The translations under genes were made by a program, and so were the position numbers. From the NCBI GenBank assembly GCA_009920915.1, contig RFZB01000007.1:1-37503 (forward strand): DNA of 37,503 nt, in the 5' to 3' direction. The DNA comes from Sphingomonadaceae bacterium (GTDB lineage: Bacteria; Pseudomonadota; Alphaproteobacteria; Sphingomonadales; Sphingomonadaceae). Each line of letters starts with the position of its first letter. The first letter of the stretch is position 1. Below the pieces are notes generated by a model. That model did no database searches and was not told the origin of the DNA. It saw nothing but the letters and a program-made list of their open reading frames with translations. This document shows, in pieces, positions 8,306-16,861 of this stretch.

Positions 8306-9697
8306 ATGTCCGATCAAAAGCTTTTCGCAGGCCATGCCGTCCGGCGCATCCGCCGCGCGTCGGGCCTCACCCAATCGGCGATGGCCGAGGCGCTGGGCGT
8401 TTCGCCGTCTTACCTTAATCTTATTGAGCGCAATCAAAGGCCGTTGACGGCGGCGCTGATGCTGCGTCTGGCAGACCGGTTTGATTTTGACCCGCGCACG
8501 TTGTCGGGCACGGCGCCGGGTGGTGGGGTAGAGGCTGTCCGGCGGCGTCTGGCTGATCCTGCATTTGCGGATTTGGGGCTGGACCGCGCCGCCATTGCCG
8601 ATTGGATGGCCTTTGCGCCCGAAGCGGTTGAGGCCTTTGCCCGCGCTTTTGATCGGGCCGGGGCAGGGGCGGGCAGTGCCGCTTTGACACTGGGCGATCC
8701 AATTGCCGAAGTTCGGCAGGAAATTGAACGCTGGCGCAACCACTTCCCAGATTTGGACGCGCAGGCCGAGGCGCTGGCGGATGAGTTGCGCCTTGGCTCG
8801 GCGGATTTGTACGGCGCGATTGCCGATCGGCTGCGCGTCAAGCACCAGCTGACCATTCGCATCTTGCCTGTTGATGTCATGCCAGATCGGCTCCGGCGGC
8901 TCGATTTGCACGCCCGCCAAGTGCAGCTGTCGGAATTGCTCGACCCGGCCTCGCGCACCTTTGCGGCGGGGTTTCAGCTCGCCCAGTTGGAAACACGCGA
9001 TGAAATTGAGGCGCTTGTGTCGGGCGCCACCTTTGCGGAACGCGCGGGCGAACGGCTCTACAGGCGGCATTTGACGAGCTATTTTGCAGCAGCACTGATG
9101 ATGCCCTATGCCCGTTTCCTGCGCGCGTGCGAGGCGACGGGCTATGATCTGGATTTGTTGCAACGCCGCTTTGGCGCGGGCTTTGAACAAGTCGCGCACC
9201 GGCTGACGACGCTCCAGCGCGTGGGCGCGCGCGGCCTGCCCTTCTTCATGCTGCGGATTGATCGTGCGGGCCAATCGTCCAAACGGTATGCCGGGGCCAG
9301 CAATTCACCGCTGGTGGAAACCGATATGCGCTGCCCCTTATGGCAACTGCATCATGCGTTTGATCGGCCCGGCAGCCTGCAACGCCAGTTGGTGGAATTG
9401 GAAGATGGCAGCCGTTGGTTCACTTTGGCGCGCACTGTTCATCCTCAAGGTGCCGGCGCAGGCGGTGTCACGGCCGAATTTGTTGTGGGGCTGGGCCTTG
9501 ATGCCGGCCTTGCCGCGCCTTTGGCGGCTGCGCGCGGGGTGGATTTGGGAGCTGGCGCCGCCACGGCCATTGGGCTGGGCTGCCGCCAATGCCTGCGGCC
9601 AGATTGCCCCCAGCGCAGTTCACCACCCCAGGGCCGGGTGCTCACCTTTAATGAACGCGAACGGGGCCTGACACCCTTTGCCTTTGCAGGCGATTAA
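8306..9697 (+). CDS. XRE-family ScfR/RamB-like regulator of acetate or short-chain acyl metabolism
   Basis: A 463-residue regulator. Residues 8-60 form an XRE helix-turn-helix (IRRASGLTQSAMAEALGVSP followed by YLNLIERNQRPLT). The middle matches the IrrE-like domain (DUF955) of the RamB/ScfR group, recognisable by FAAGFQLAQLE and SYFAAALMMPYARFL. The zinc motif HExxH of true IrrE peptidases is absent, as usual in this group, so it should bind a ligand rather than cut proteins. The C-terminal part carries the cysteine motif GCRQCLRPDCPQR. RamB controls glyoxylate-cycle genes in Corynebacterium. Here the gene is divergent from aceA, making aceA the likely target. No strong ribosome site precedes the ATG; the call of start follows the HTH position. 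Confidence 0.88.
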   Translation: MSDQKLFAGHAVRRIRRASGLTQSAMAEALGVSPSYLNLIERNQRPLTAALMLRLADRFDFDPRTLSGTAPGGGVEAVRRRLADPAFADLGLDRAAIADWMAFAPEAVEAFARAFDRAGAGAGSAALTLGDPIAEVRQEIERWRNHFPDLDAQAEALADELRLGSADLYGAIADRLRVKHQLTIRILPVDVMPDRLRRLDLHARQVQLSELLDPASRTFAAGFQLAQLETRDEIEALVSGATFAERAGERLYRRHLTSYFAAALMMPYARFLRACEATGYDLDLLQRRFGAGFEQVAHRLTTLQRVGARGLPFFMLRIDRAGQSSKRYAGASNSPLVETDMRCPLWQLHHAFDRPGSLQRQLVELEDGSRWFTLARTVHPQGAGAGGVTAEFVVGLGLDAGLAAPLAAARGVDLGAGAATAIGLGCRQCLRPDCPQRSSPPQGRVLTFNERERGLTPFAFAGD

Positions 9698-9739
9698 CGG
9701 TCAATCTTCCTTAACATCTGGCTGGCAAAGACGTTGCTC

Positions 9740-11066
9740 ATGCTGCGTCGCCTTTTTCCTTTGCCCATTTCGCTGCGGGCGCTGTGCGTTGTGCTGGTGG
9801 ATCTCGGCTTGCTCTGGGTGGCCAGCAGTGGCGGGCCAGCCCTGTGGCAATGGCTGCACGCCCCTATCGCAGAGCGCAGCCCAGTCTGGCCAATTCTTGC
9901 GCTGTTATGCCTTTGCTTGATTGGCTGTGGCGCTGTGTCTCCCGATGGGCTTCGCGCGCGGGCGGATATGCTGGTGCGGGTTATGGTTGGCCTGTCCCTT
10001 GGCGCCATTTTACTGGCCATAGGTCATATAGCGCAGCCCGGCTTTGCGCGACCCGTTGGCGCGCAAATGATTATGCTATTGCTTGACTTGCCAATGCTCT
10101 GCCTGTCGCGCCTCGCTTTTTCTCATTTGGCGGATACGCCCTATTTTGCTCGCCGCCTTTTTGTGCTGGGCACGTCGGATGGCTATGCCCGTGTTGCCAG
10201 CATTGTGGCGCACCGCCCCGGCCTGAGGCTGTTGGGGCATTTGGAGGTTGAGGCTGCCGCAGAGGCGCCTGACGCGCAGGTGACTCAGTTCATTTTGGGG
10301 CAGGGGGCGGATGAGCTGATCTTGGCCACCACTTGTCGGCAGCATTGGCCGGTGCGCGCGCTTGTGCCTTTGCGGATGGCGGGGGTTCGCGTGATGGATG
10401 TGTCGGCGTTTATTGAACGCGAAATTGGGTGCATTGATTTGCGCTGGACGCGGCCCGCAGGGCTTTGCCGCGCGGGATTTTGGGGCTGTGGTCAAGCGCA
10501 GCCTTGATCTGGTGTTGGCATTGTGCCTGCTTGTCAGTCTTGCGCCATTACTGGCCGTGGTGATGATGTCCATTCGAATTGAAAGCCCCGGCCCAGCCTT
10601 GTTCTGGCAAGAGCGGGTGGGCCAATTTGGTCGCCGCTTTTGGCTGGTAAAGCTGCGGTCCATGGGCGTCCATGCCGAAGCGGATGGGCAAGCCCGTTGG
10701 GCGGAGGAAGATGATCCTCGTGTAACGCGACTTGGCCGCTGGCTGCGCCAGCTGCATATCGATGAGCTGCCCCAGCTTTGGAATATTCTGCGCGGGGAGA
10801 TGAGCTTTGTTGGCCCTCGGCCCGAGCGCCCGGAATTTGTGATCCAGCTAGAGGCTGAAATCCCTTATTATTCCGAACGGCATCATTTGCGCCCCGGTAT
10901 TACTGGCTGGGCGCAAATCAACTATCCCTATGCCGCCAGCCTTCAGGATGCTCGCGCCAAGCTGGAATTTGATCTTTTCTACGTCAAACACGCTCATTTT
11001 CTGCTGGATATCCTGATCCTACTGCAAACGGCGCGGGTGCTGATTTGGCGCACAGGCGCGCGCTGA
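9740..11066 (+). pseudogene. Exopolysaccharide-type polyprenyl glycosylphosphotransferase, frameshifted
   Basis: Two overlapping frames together make one ~442-residue membrane enzyme that would transfer a sugar phosphate to undecaprenyl phosphate, the first step of exopolysaccharide repeat assembly. Frame 1 (9740-10507) has four hydrophobic segments in its first ~130 residues, then a globular part ending MDVSAFIEREIGCIDLRW, the usual run-in to the catalytic domain. Frame 2 (coding from about 10460 to 11066) has KRSLDLVLALCLL, the RIESPGPALFWQERVG loop, LRQLHIDELPQLWNILRGEM, SFVGPRPERPEF and LRPGITGWAQINYPY, all bacterial sugar transferase signatures. Skipping one base near the GGG at 10460-10462 joins them as RPAG-FAARDFGAVVKRS. 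Either the gene is broken or the sequence has one extra G. Confidence 0.85.
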
Positions 11067-11120
11067 GCAGCGGGCCATGTTTCTTTGACAGGGGCCTAGT
11101 GCTCCGCCTATCGCTTTGCC

Positions 11121-11933
11121 ATGGATCAAGATGTTTTAACGCGCATTGCACAAGCGCTGGAACGATTGGCCCCGCCGGTATCCGATCCGGCACCTGCCAA
11201 TGCCCCAGCCTATATTTGGCACCAAGGCAGCTTGCGTGCGGCCACGGGCTTTGCGCCTGTCTCGCTTGACTTGCTGGCTGGTATTGATGCGCAAAAGGCG
11301 GCTGTTCTCGAAAATAGTCGGCGCTTGGCCGCGGGCCATGCCGCGCATGACATATTGCTTTGGGGCGCGCGTGGCGCTGGGAAATCTGCGCTTGTCAAAT
11401 CAACCGTGGCCGCGGTGCAGGCTGAAGGCGGCACCCTCTGTCTTGTCGAAGCTGCCTGTGATGAGCTGGAGCGTTTACCCGATCTCTTTGCCTTGCTGGC
11501 ACGCGATGCTCGTCCGGCCATTGTTTTCATAGATGATATGGGGTTTGAACAGGGCGATCCGCAGATGCGGCATATCCGCTCGGTCTTGGATGGCGGCATA
11601 TCCGCGCGCCCCGGTCATGTCCGGCTCTATGTCACCGCCAATCGCCGCCATATCGTGCCGCGCAATTTGGAAGAACAATCGAGCGCCATCAATCCGCGTG
11701 ACGCCGTGGATGATAATTTGGCATTGGCAGATCGCTTTGGGCTTAGCCTTGGGTTCCACGCCTGTACGCAAGATGTATGGCTAGAGATGGTCGCGGGCTA
11801 TGCGAAGAAGCTGGGCCTCAGCTTTGATCCGCAAGAGGCACTGACCTGGGCCACCCAACGCGGCGCACGCTCGGGCCGCATTGCATGGCATTATGCAGTC
11901 GAACTCGCGGGCCGCGCGGGGAAAAAGATTTAG
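11121..11933 (+). CDS. DUF815-family AAA-like ATPase
   Basis: A 270-residue P-loop ATPase of the DUF815 family. The Walker A motif GARGAGKS lies at residues 82-89, Walker B IVFIDDM at 134-140, and the family-specific TANRRHIVPRNLEEQ at about 180. The layout (N-terminal helical part, YIWHQGSLRAA, AAA core, short C-terminal lid) and the length fit the family. The biochemical role of DUF815 proteins is not established. It lies 54 bases after the sugar transferase with no obvious terminator between, so shared transcription is possible. A REP-like pair follows its stop. Confidence 0.88.
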   Translation: MDQDVLTRIAQALERLAPPVSDPAPANAPAYIWHQGSLRAATGFAPVSLDLLAGIDAQKAAVLENSRRLAAGHAAHDILLWGARGAGKSALVKSTVAAVQAEGGTLCLVEAACDELERLPDLFALLARDARPAIVFIDDMGFEQGDPQMRHIRSVLDGGISARPGHVRLYVTANRRHIVPRNLEEQSSAINPRDAVDDNLALADRFGLSLGFHACTQDVWLEMVAGYAKKLGLSFDPQEALTWATQRGARSGRIAWHYAVELAGRAGKKI

Positions 11934-11945
11934 GGCGTTATATCT

Positions 11946-12014
11946 GTGCTCCGGCCTTGAGCCGGAGCCTAGCGTGCGGTTCCATCTGGGCTCCGGGTCA
12001 AGCGCGGAGCACGT
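11946..12014. repeat. REP-like palindromic pair, locus 2
   Basis: Unit A (11946-11972) contains GCTCCGGCCTTGAGCCGGAGC and unit B (about 11985-12014) contains GGGCTCCGGGTCAAGCGCGG. Both match the units at 6152-6264, but here unit A comes first and in the opposite orientation. The pair fills the gap between the convergent DUF815 and ABC-F genes, where such elements may also act as bidirectional terminators. Confidence 0.65.
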
Positions 12015-12026
12015 GGAAGCGGCGCA

Positions 12027-13817
12027 TTAAGCGCCCAGTTGTTCCACCATTTCCGCCAACTCCAGCCAGCGCTCCTCCGCTGCTTCGCGTTCGGTGCGCA
12101 GGCTTTCCATTTTCTGGGTCAGTTCCGCAAATCGCGCGGGGTTTTTGCTGTAAAGATCAGCGTCTGACAGTGCGGCTTCGGTCGCCGCAATCTCTGCGCC
12201 CAGTTCCTCCACTCGGCCGGGTAGCAGATCATAATCGCGCTGGTCCTTATAGCTTAGCTTGGTTTGCGCCTTGGGCTTTTCGGGCACAGACGGAGCCGCT
12301 GGTGCGGCTTTGGATTTGGCCGCTGATGTTTTGGGCGCATCTCGCTTACGCTCCCAATCGGCATAGCCGCCTGCCACAATGTCCACCTTGCCACTGCCGT
12401 CGAGGCCCAATGTCAGCGTAACGGTGCGGTCCAGAAAGTCGCGGTCGTGGCTGACAATCAGCACCGTTCCGTCATAATCGGCAATCACTTCTTGCAGCAG
12501 GTCGAGCGTTTCTAAATCCAGATCATTGGTCGGTTCATCCAGCACCAATAGGTTGGATTGCCGGGCAAATTCCCGCGCCAAGAGCAGCCGGGCCTGTTCC
12601 CCACCCGACAGCGTCGCCACGCGCGCTTCGGCCATATCGGTGTCGAACAGAAATTCCTTCAAATAGCCCTTGATGTGCTTTTTCTCGCCGCGCACCGTTA
12701 CCCAATCGCCGCCATCGGCCAGAACATCGCGCACCCGTTTATCGCCGCCCAGCAATTGACGCTGCTGGTCAATGACAATGCCATTCAGCGTTTTGGCACG
12801 GCCAATACTGCCTTGATCGGGTTCAATTTCACCCGTCAACAGCTTGAGCAAAGTGGTTTTGCCCGTGCCGTTGGCACCGACAATGCCAATCCGGTCGCCG
12901 CGCTGGATGCGCAGCGTAAAGTTTTTGATCAGCGTGCGCTCACCGTAGGTCTTGCTAACGCCTTCAGCCGTGATGACGGATTTGGATCGGACGTCATCGC
13001 TCTCCACCGCCAGCTTGGCGGCCCCTGCTGGGCCAATCATCGCGGCACGAACGGCGCGCATTTGGTGCAGCTTTTCCAATCGGCCTTGGTTGCGCTTGCG
13101 CCGTGCCGTCACCCCGCGTTGCAGCCAATGCAGCTCAATCTTTAGCTTGGCGTCCATCTTTTCGGCAGCCCGTGCTTCTTCGGCATAGATTTTTTCCTGC
13201 CATGCCTCAAAGCCGCCAAAGCCCACTTCGGCCCGGCGCACATTGCCGCGGTCCAGCCACAAAGTCTGTTTGGTCAGTCGGGTCAGGAAGGTTCGGTCGT
13301 GGCTGATGACAATAAACGCTCCGCGAAACCGGTTGAGCCAGTCTTCAAGCCAATCAATCGCGCCCAAATCCAGATGGTTGGTCGGCTCGTCGAGCAAAAT
13401 GACATCGGGGTTCATCGCCAGTGCGCGGGCAATCGCGGCGCGGCGGCGTTCCCCGCCGGATGCCGTGGCGGCTTCACGCGACAAATCAATGCCCAATTGC
13501 CCGGCAATAGACTCCACCTCGTGCAGCGGTGGCGCGCCTGCGCCCGAAATTGTGTAATCGCGCAAGGTGGCAAAGCCAGTCAGGTCTGGCTCTTGCTCTA
13601 GCAGCACGACATTGGTGCCGGGCACGATTGTGCGGCGGCCTTCATCGGCCTCAATCCGGTTGGCAAGCAATTTGAATAAAGTGGTCTTGCCCGCGCCATT
13701 GCGGCCAATCAGCGCCAGCCGATCGCGCTCGCCAATGTAAATATCAAGGTTGCGGAACAACCAGCCGGACCCTTGGACAAGCCCAAGGCCCTCATAACTT
13801 AAAACAGGTGCTGACAT
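12027..13817 (-). CDS. ABC-F family ATPase, Uup type
   Basis: A 596-residue cytoplasmic ABC-F protein with two ATPase domains and no membrane segments. Domain 1 has Walker A GRNGAGKT at residues 38-45, signature ASGGERRRAAIARAL and Walker B VILLDEPTNHLD. Domain 2 has GANGTGKT, LSGGEQARLLLAREF and LLVLDEPTNDLD. A charged arm domain lies between them, and a C-terminal coiled coil (about 530-596, after a Lys/Ala/Pro linker) is typical of Uup. ABC-F proteins act on the ribosome or, for Uup, also affect transposon excision and DNA branch structures in E. coli. Start at ATG 13817. It is divergent from the PepSY gene. Confidence 0.92.
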   Translation of the reverse strand: MSAPVLSYEGLGLVQGSGWLFRNLDIYIGERDRLALIGRNGAGKTTLFKLLANRIEADEGRRTIVPGTNVVLLEQEPDLTGFATLRDYTISGAGAPPLHEVESIAGQLGIDLSREAATASGGERRRAAIARALAMNPDVILLDEPTNHLDLGAIDWLEDWLNRFRGAFIVISHDRTFLTRLTKQTLWLDRGNVRRAEVGFGGFEAWQEKIYAEEARAAEKMDAKLKIELHWLQRGVTARRKRNQGRLEKLHQMRAVRAAMIGPAGAAKLAVESDDVRSKSVITAEGVSKTYGERTLIKNFTLRIQRGDRIGIVGANGTGKTTLLKLLTGEIEPDQGSIGRAKTLNGIVIDQQRQLLGGDKRVRDVLADGGDWVTVRGEKKHIKGYLKEFLFDTDMAEARVATLSGGEQARLLLAREFARQSNLLVLDEPTNDLDLETLDLLQEVIADYDGTVLIVSHDRDFLDRTVTLTLGLDGSGKVDIVAGGYADWERKRDAPKTSAAKSKAAPAAPSVPEKPKAQTKLSYKDQRDYDLLPGRVEELGAEIAATEAALSDADLYSKNPARFAELTQKMESLRTEREAAEERWLELAEMVEQLGA

Positions 13818-13842
13818 CTTTTCGGACCGGACTTAAATTGAT

Positions 13843-13860
13843 GACTGGGCGGACCCAGTC
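13843..13860. promoter_or_regulatory. 18-base palindrome between the ABC-F and PepSY genes
   Basis: GACTGGG (13843-13849) and CCCAGTC (13854-13860) are exact complements around a four-base centre. It lies 25-26 bases from both divergent starts, so it could be an operator for either unit, for example autoregulation of the PepSY/two-component operon. It could equally be a short 5' hairpin. No protein can be assigned. Confidence 0.35.
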
Positions 13861-13884
13861 CATTCATGGCTTATTCAAACCAAC

Positions 13885-14226
13885 ATGCTATGCGCTGAAA
13901 TTGTGAAAAACTTCAACGTCTCTCTCAAACCTCTGGCATCGGCAGCGTGTTTGCTTTTTTTGGTAGGCCCGGCAGAGGCGCAATTGGCCCGCCGGGATGA
14001 GCAAGATGCTGCCCTAAATGCCACGCGGCGCGGCTCTGTTCAGTCGCTGCGCGATATTGAAGGGGCGATTGTGCCGGGGATGCAGCGGCGCGGCGCCAAT
14101 TATATTGGCGCAGAGTTTGAGCCTAACTCGCGGCGTTATCGGCTGAAATTCGTTCGCGGATCATCTGTCATCTGGATTGATGTTGATGGCCGGTCGGGCC
14201 AGATCATTGCTCAGGCCGGCAATTGA
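13885..14226 (+). CDS. Small exported PepSY-like protein
   Basis: A 113-residue protein with a signal peptide (hydrophobic stretch SAACLLFLVGPAEA, predicted cleavage after AEA) and a mature domain of about 80 residues. The later part, YRLKFVRGSSVIWIDVDGRSGQII, has the PepSY-like strand pattern seen in proteins encoded beside PhoP/PhoQ-type systems. Such proteins sit in the periplasm and are thought to modulate peptidases or sensor kinases. A GTG at 13903 gives a more typical signal peptide (MKNFNVSLKPLAS) and may be the true start. It precedes the response regulator by 36 bases and is probably co-transcribed with it. Confidence 0.78.
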   Translation: MLCAEIVKNFNVSLKPLASAACLLFLVGPAEAQLARRDEQDAALNATRRGSVQSLRDIEGAIVPGMQRRGANYIGAEFEPNSRRYRLKFVRGSSVIWIDVDGRSGQIIAQAGN

Positions 14227-14262
14227 CCCTAATTTCCTTTCCCAACAGACCAAGAGGCAGCC

Positions 14263-14928
14263 ATGCGCATTCTGATCGTCGAGGATGAACCCAATCTGGG
14301 CCGCCAGCTCAAATCCACGCTTGAGCAAACGGGCTATGCCGTTGATTTGGCTGCAGATGGCGAAGAGGGTCATTTTTTGGGCGCGACGGAAAATTATGAC
14401 GCCGTCATTTTGGATCTGGGCCTGCCCGAAGTCGATGGGCTGACGGTGCTCGATCGCTGGCGCAAAGAAGGTCGCACCACGCCAGTGCTGGTGCTGACTG
14501 CACGGGACAGTTGGTCAGACAAGGTCGCTGGGCTGGATGCCGGGGCCGATGATTATCTTGCCAAACCATTCCAAACGCAGGAACTCATTGCGCGGCTGCG
14601 CGCGCTCATCCGCCGTGCCTCAGGCAATGCCTCGTCAGAATTGGTGGCAGGCGATGTCCATCTTGATACGCGCTCGGGCCGTGTCACGTTGGCTGGTGAA
14701 CCCGTGAAGATGACGGCACAGGAGTATAAGCTCTTAAGCTATTTGATGCATCACAAGGGCAAGGTTGTCAGCCGGACGGAGTTGATTGAGCATATTTACG
14801 ATCAAGATTTTGATCGGGATTCCAATACGATAGAAGTGTTTGTGACGCGCATTCGCAAGAAACTGGGCCAAGATGTCATCACCACCATCCGCGGCCTTGG
14901 CTATAGTTTGGAAGATCCGGCGGCCTGA
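14263..14928 (+). CDS. OmpR/PhoP-family response regulator
   Basis: A 221-residue two-component response regulator. The receiver domain (1-115) has the acidic pair in LIVEDEP, the phosphorylated Asp51 in AVILDLGLPEVDG, a Thr in VLTARD and Lys101 in LAKPF. The winged-helix DNA-binding domain (about 125-218) includes VKMTAQEYKLLSYLMHHKGK and NTIEVFVTRIRKKLG. AGAGG precedes the ATG at a good distance. The stop is one base away from the histidine-kinase ATG, so the two are translated from one message. The closest relatives by pattern are PhoP/QseB-like regulators, which answer to cations or envelope stress. The signal here is unknown. Confidence 0.93.
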   Translation: MRILIVEDEPNLGRQLKSTLEQTGYAVDLAADGEEGHFLGATENYDAVILDLGLPEVDGLTVLDRWRKEGRTTPVLVLTARDSWSDKVAGLDAGADDYLAKPFQTQELIARLRALIRRASGNASSELVAGDVHLDTRSGRVTLAGEPVKMTAQEYKLLSYLMHHKGKVVSRTELIEHIYDQDFDRDSNTIEVFVTRIRKKLGQDVITTIRGLGYSLEDPAA

Positions 14929-14929
14929 T

Positions 14930-16288
14930 ATGCCAAAAGCGGCTCTGCACCGGACGGGCGGCTCGCTCAGCCGACGCATGATCCTGATTGCTTCGGGGTG
15001 GATTTCGCTTTTGCTCTTGGGCGGCGGGCTGGCGCTTGACCGCGTCTTGACGACGGCTGTCACTAACAATTCTGATGCCGCGCTGGAATATGTGCTGACG
15101 CAGATGGTTGCCTCGGCTGAAATTGGGCCTGATGGCGAAGTGCGGTTGAACCGGCCTTTGGGCGACCAGCGGTTCTTAGAGCCCTATTCCGGTATGTATT
15201 GGCAAGTCAGCGGGGCCGGTTATGATCCGTTCCGCTCGCGATCCCTGTGGGATCAGACGTTGCTGATCAACCCTTCGCATGGCGATACCAAAGCGCATTT
15301 TTACGATAGTAATGAATTCGCGGATGAGCCTCTGCGCATTGTGGAGCGTGATATTTATCTGCCCACGTCCAAAACCCGCTGGCGTTTCCAAGTGGCGCAG
15401 GGGCGTGATGCCTTGGATGCGCAAATCAAAACCCTGCGCAGCACCATTTTAAAGAGCTTTGTTCTGCTGGGGCTGGGGCTCATTGGCATGGCCGCCCTGC
15501 AAACGCTTTATGGCTTGTGGCCCTTGCGCAAGCTACAACGTGCCATTGCGGAAATGCGCGCGGGCCGGGCCCAGCGCATTGAGGCACAGGCGCTGCCAGA
15601 TGAAGTGGAGCCGCTGGTCGCCGAGCTGAACGGCCTGCTCGAACACAATGAAAAACAGGCCCAAGAAGCGCGCGAACATGCAGGCAATTTGGCCCATGCG
15701 CTCAAAACCCCGCTGACTGTGATTATGAATGCCGCCACGGCGGATGCGGCCGACCTTGGTGAAACTGTCCTGCGGGAGGCGGGAACCATGCGGCGGCAGG
15801 TGGATCATCATCTGGCCCGCGCCCGTGCCGTGGGGCGGCGGGGCCATGCGCACAGCCGGGCAGATATTTGGCCCTCGCTGCAATCCGTAGAGCGGGCCGT
15901 GGCGCGGCTGTACAGCCATGTTCGGCTTGATATTGCGGGCGATAAAGCATTGGCCGCCCGGGTTGAGCGGCAGGATTTAGATGAGATTCTGGGTAATCTG
16001 ATTGAAAATGCTGCCAAATATGGCGGCGGCAGCGTATTTGTGACGGTCCAACGCGCGGGCGATGATGTGGAATTGTTGATTGAGGATGATGGCGCCGGCA
16101 TCAGCACGGATAATCGTGACCGGTTGTTCAACCGTGGCGTCCGCTTAGATGCGTCAAAGCCCGGCACGGGGCTTGGCCTGGCCATTGTCCGCGATGTGGC
16201 CGAAATTTATGGCGGGTCCATCTCGCTTGAGCAGAGCGAGGATATGGGCGGCCTTTTGGCGCGGCTGCGGTTGCCTTTGGCAGCATAA
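14930..16288 (+). CDS. PhoQ/QseC-like sensor histidine kinase
   Basis: A 452-residue inner-membrane kinase, partner of the regulator just upstream. Transmembrane helices at about 17-37 and 173-193 flank a ~135-residue periplasmic sensor. A HAMP-like linker follows, then a dimerisation region with His256 in NLAHALKTPL. The ATPase domain has the N box NLIENAAKYGG, DDGAGIS and GTGLGLAIV. The frame is open upstream to 14873, but the ATG at 14930 follows the regulator stop by one base and gives the expected short cytoplasmic tail. The C-terminus ends normally (ARLRLPLAA). The next frame begins directly at its stop, where a deletion has removed the start of another regulator. Confidence 0.92.
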   Translation: MPKAALHRTGGSLSRRMILIASGWISLLLLGGGLALDRVLTTAVTNNSDAALEYVLTQMVASAEIGPDGEVRLNRPLGDQRFLEPYSGMYWQVSGAGYDPFRSRSLWDQTLLINPSHGDTKAHFYDSNEFADEPLRIVERDIYLPTSKTRWRFQVAQGRDALDAQIKTLRSTILKSFVLLGLGLIGMAALQTLYGLWPLRKLQRAIAEMRAGRAQRIEAQALPDEVEPLVAELNGLLEHNEKQAQEAREHAGNLAHALKTPLTVIMNAATADAADLGETVLREAGTMRRQVDHHLARARAVGRRGHAHSRADIWPSLQSVERAVARLYSHVRLDIAGDKALAARVERQDLDEILGNLIENAAKYGGGSVFVTVQRAGDDVELLIEDDGAGISTDNRDRLFNRGVRLDASKPGTGLGLAIVRDVAEIYGGSISLEQSEDMGGLLARLRLPLAA

Positions 16289-16861
16289 GTTGCCAGCTTT
16301 GCCAGTGCGGCGGATTTTTTGGCGACGATAGACGTGGATCAGCCGGGTTGTGTGATGCTGGATATCAGTATGCCCGATATGGACGGGCTGACCGCACAAG
16401 AGCAGTTGAACCAACGCGGCATCAACTTTCCCGTCCTTATTCTAACGGGCGAGGGCGATATTGGTCGGGCGGTTCGGGCCATGAAAAATGGTGCGATTGA
16501 GTTTCTGGAGAAGCCTTATGATGAGGCTGAGCTGCTTGCCGCACTGACCGCCGGCTTTGCGCTGCTCGACCAGCGTATCTTGGATGCGGGCAAAGCCGAT
16601 ACTGCACGGCAAAAAATCGCCCGTTTGTCCAATCGGGAGCGGCAGGTGATGCAGGGGCTGCTGGATGGCCTGCCCAATAAGCTCATTGCCTACCAGCTTA
16701 ATCTCAGCACCCGCACGGTTGAGAGTTTTCGGGCGACGTTAATGGATAAATTGGGCGTGCGCACGGCCTCGGCCGCTGTGCGGATTGCGCTATTGGCTGG
16801 GCTGCCGGGCCTTAGCGAGGCAACAGACCCAGCCGCGCCACACCCAGATGCGGCGGGTTAG
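16289..16861 (+). pseudogene. FixJ/TtrR-family response regulator lacking its N-terminus
   Basis: Directly after the kinase stop (TAA 16286-16288) the frame reads VASFASAADFLATIDVDQPG, the middle of a FixJ-type receiver, with no start codon. The phosphorylated Asp in CVMLDISMPDMDG, LTGEGDI and EKPYDEAE are intact, and so is the LuxR-type helix-turn-helix (LSNRERQVMQGLLDGLPNK, then TRTVESFRATLMDKLGVRT). About 30 residues are missing, including beta1 with the metal-binding acidic residues. A TTG at 16319 is the first usable start but would leave the receiver unable to fold normally. Most likely a deletion fused this gene to the kinase and inactivated it. The usual partner kinase of this family is not in the window. 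Confidence 0.8.

Noticed and set aside
8720-9130. Zinc peptidase activity of the IrrE-like domain
   Set aside because: No HExxH motif is present in the domain; the corresponding stretch reads FAAGFQLAQLE.
8267-9274. 335-codon minus-strand frame
   Set aside because: Antisense to the ScfR-type regulator; Arg/Gln-rich and without motifs.
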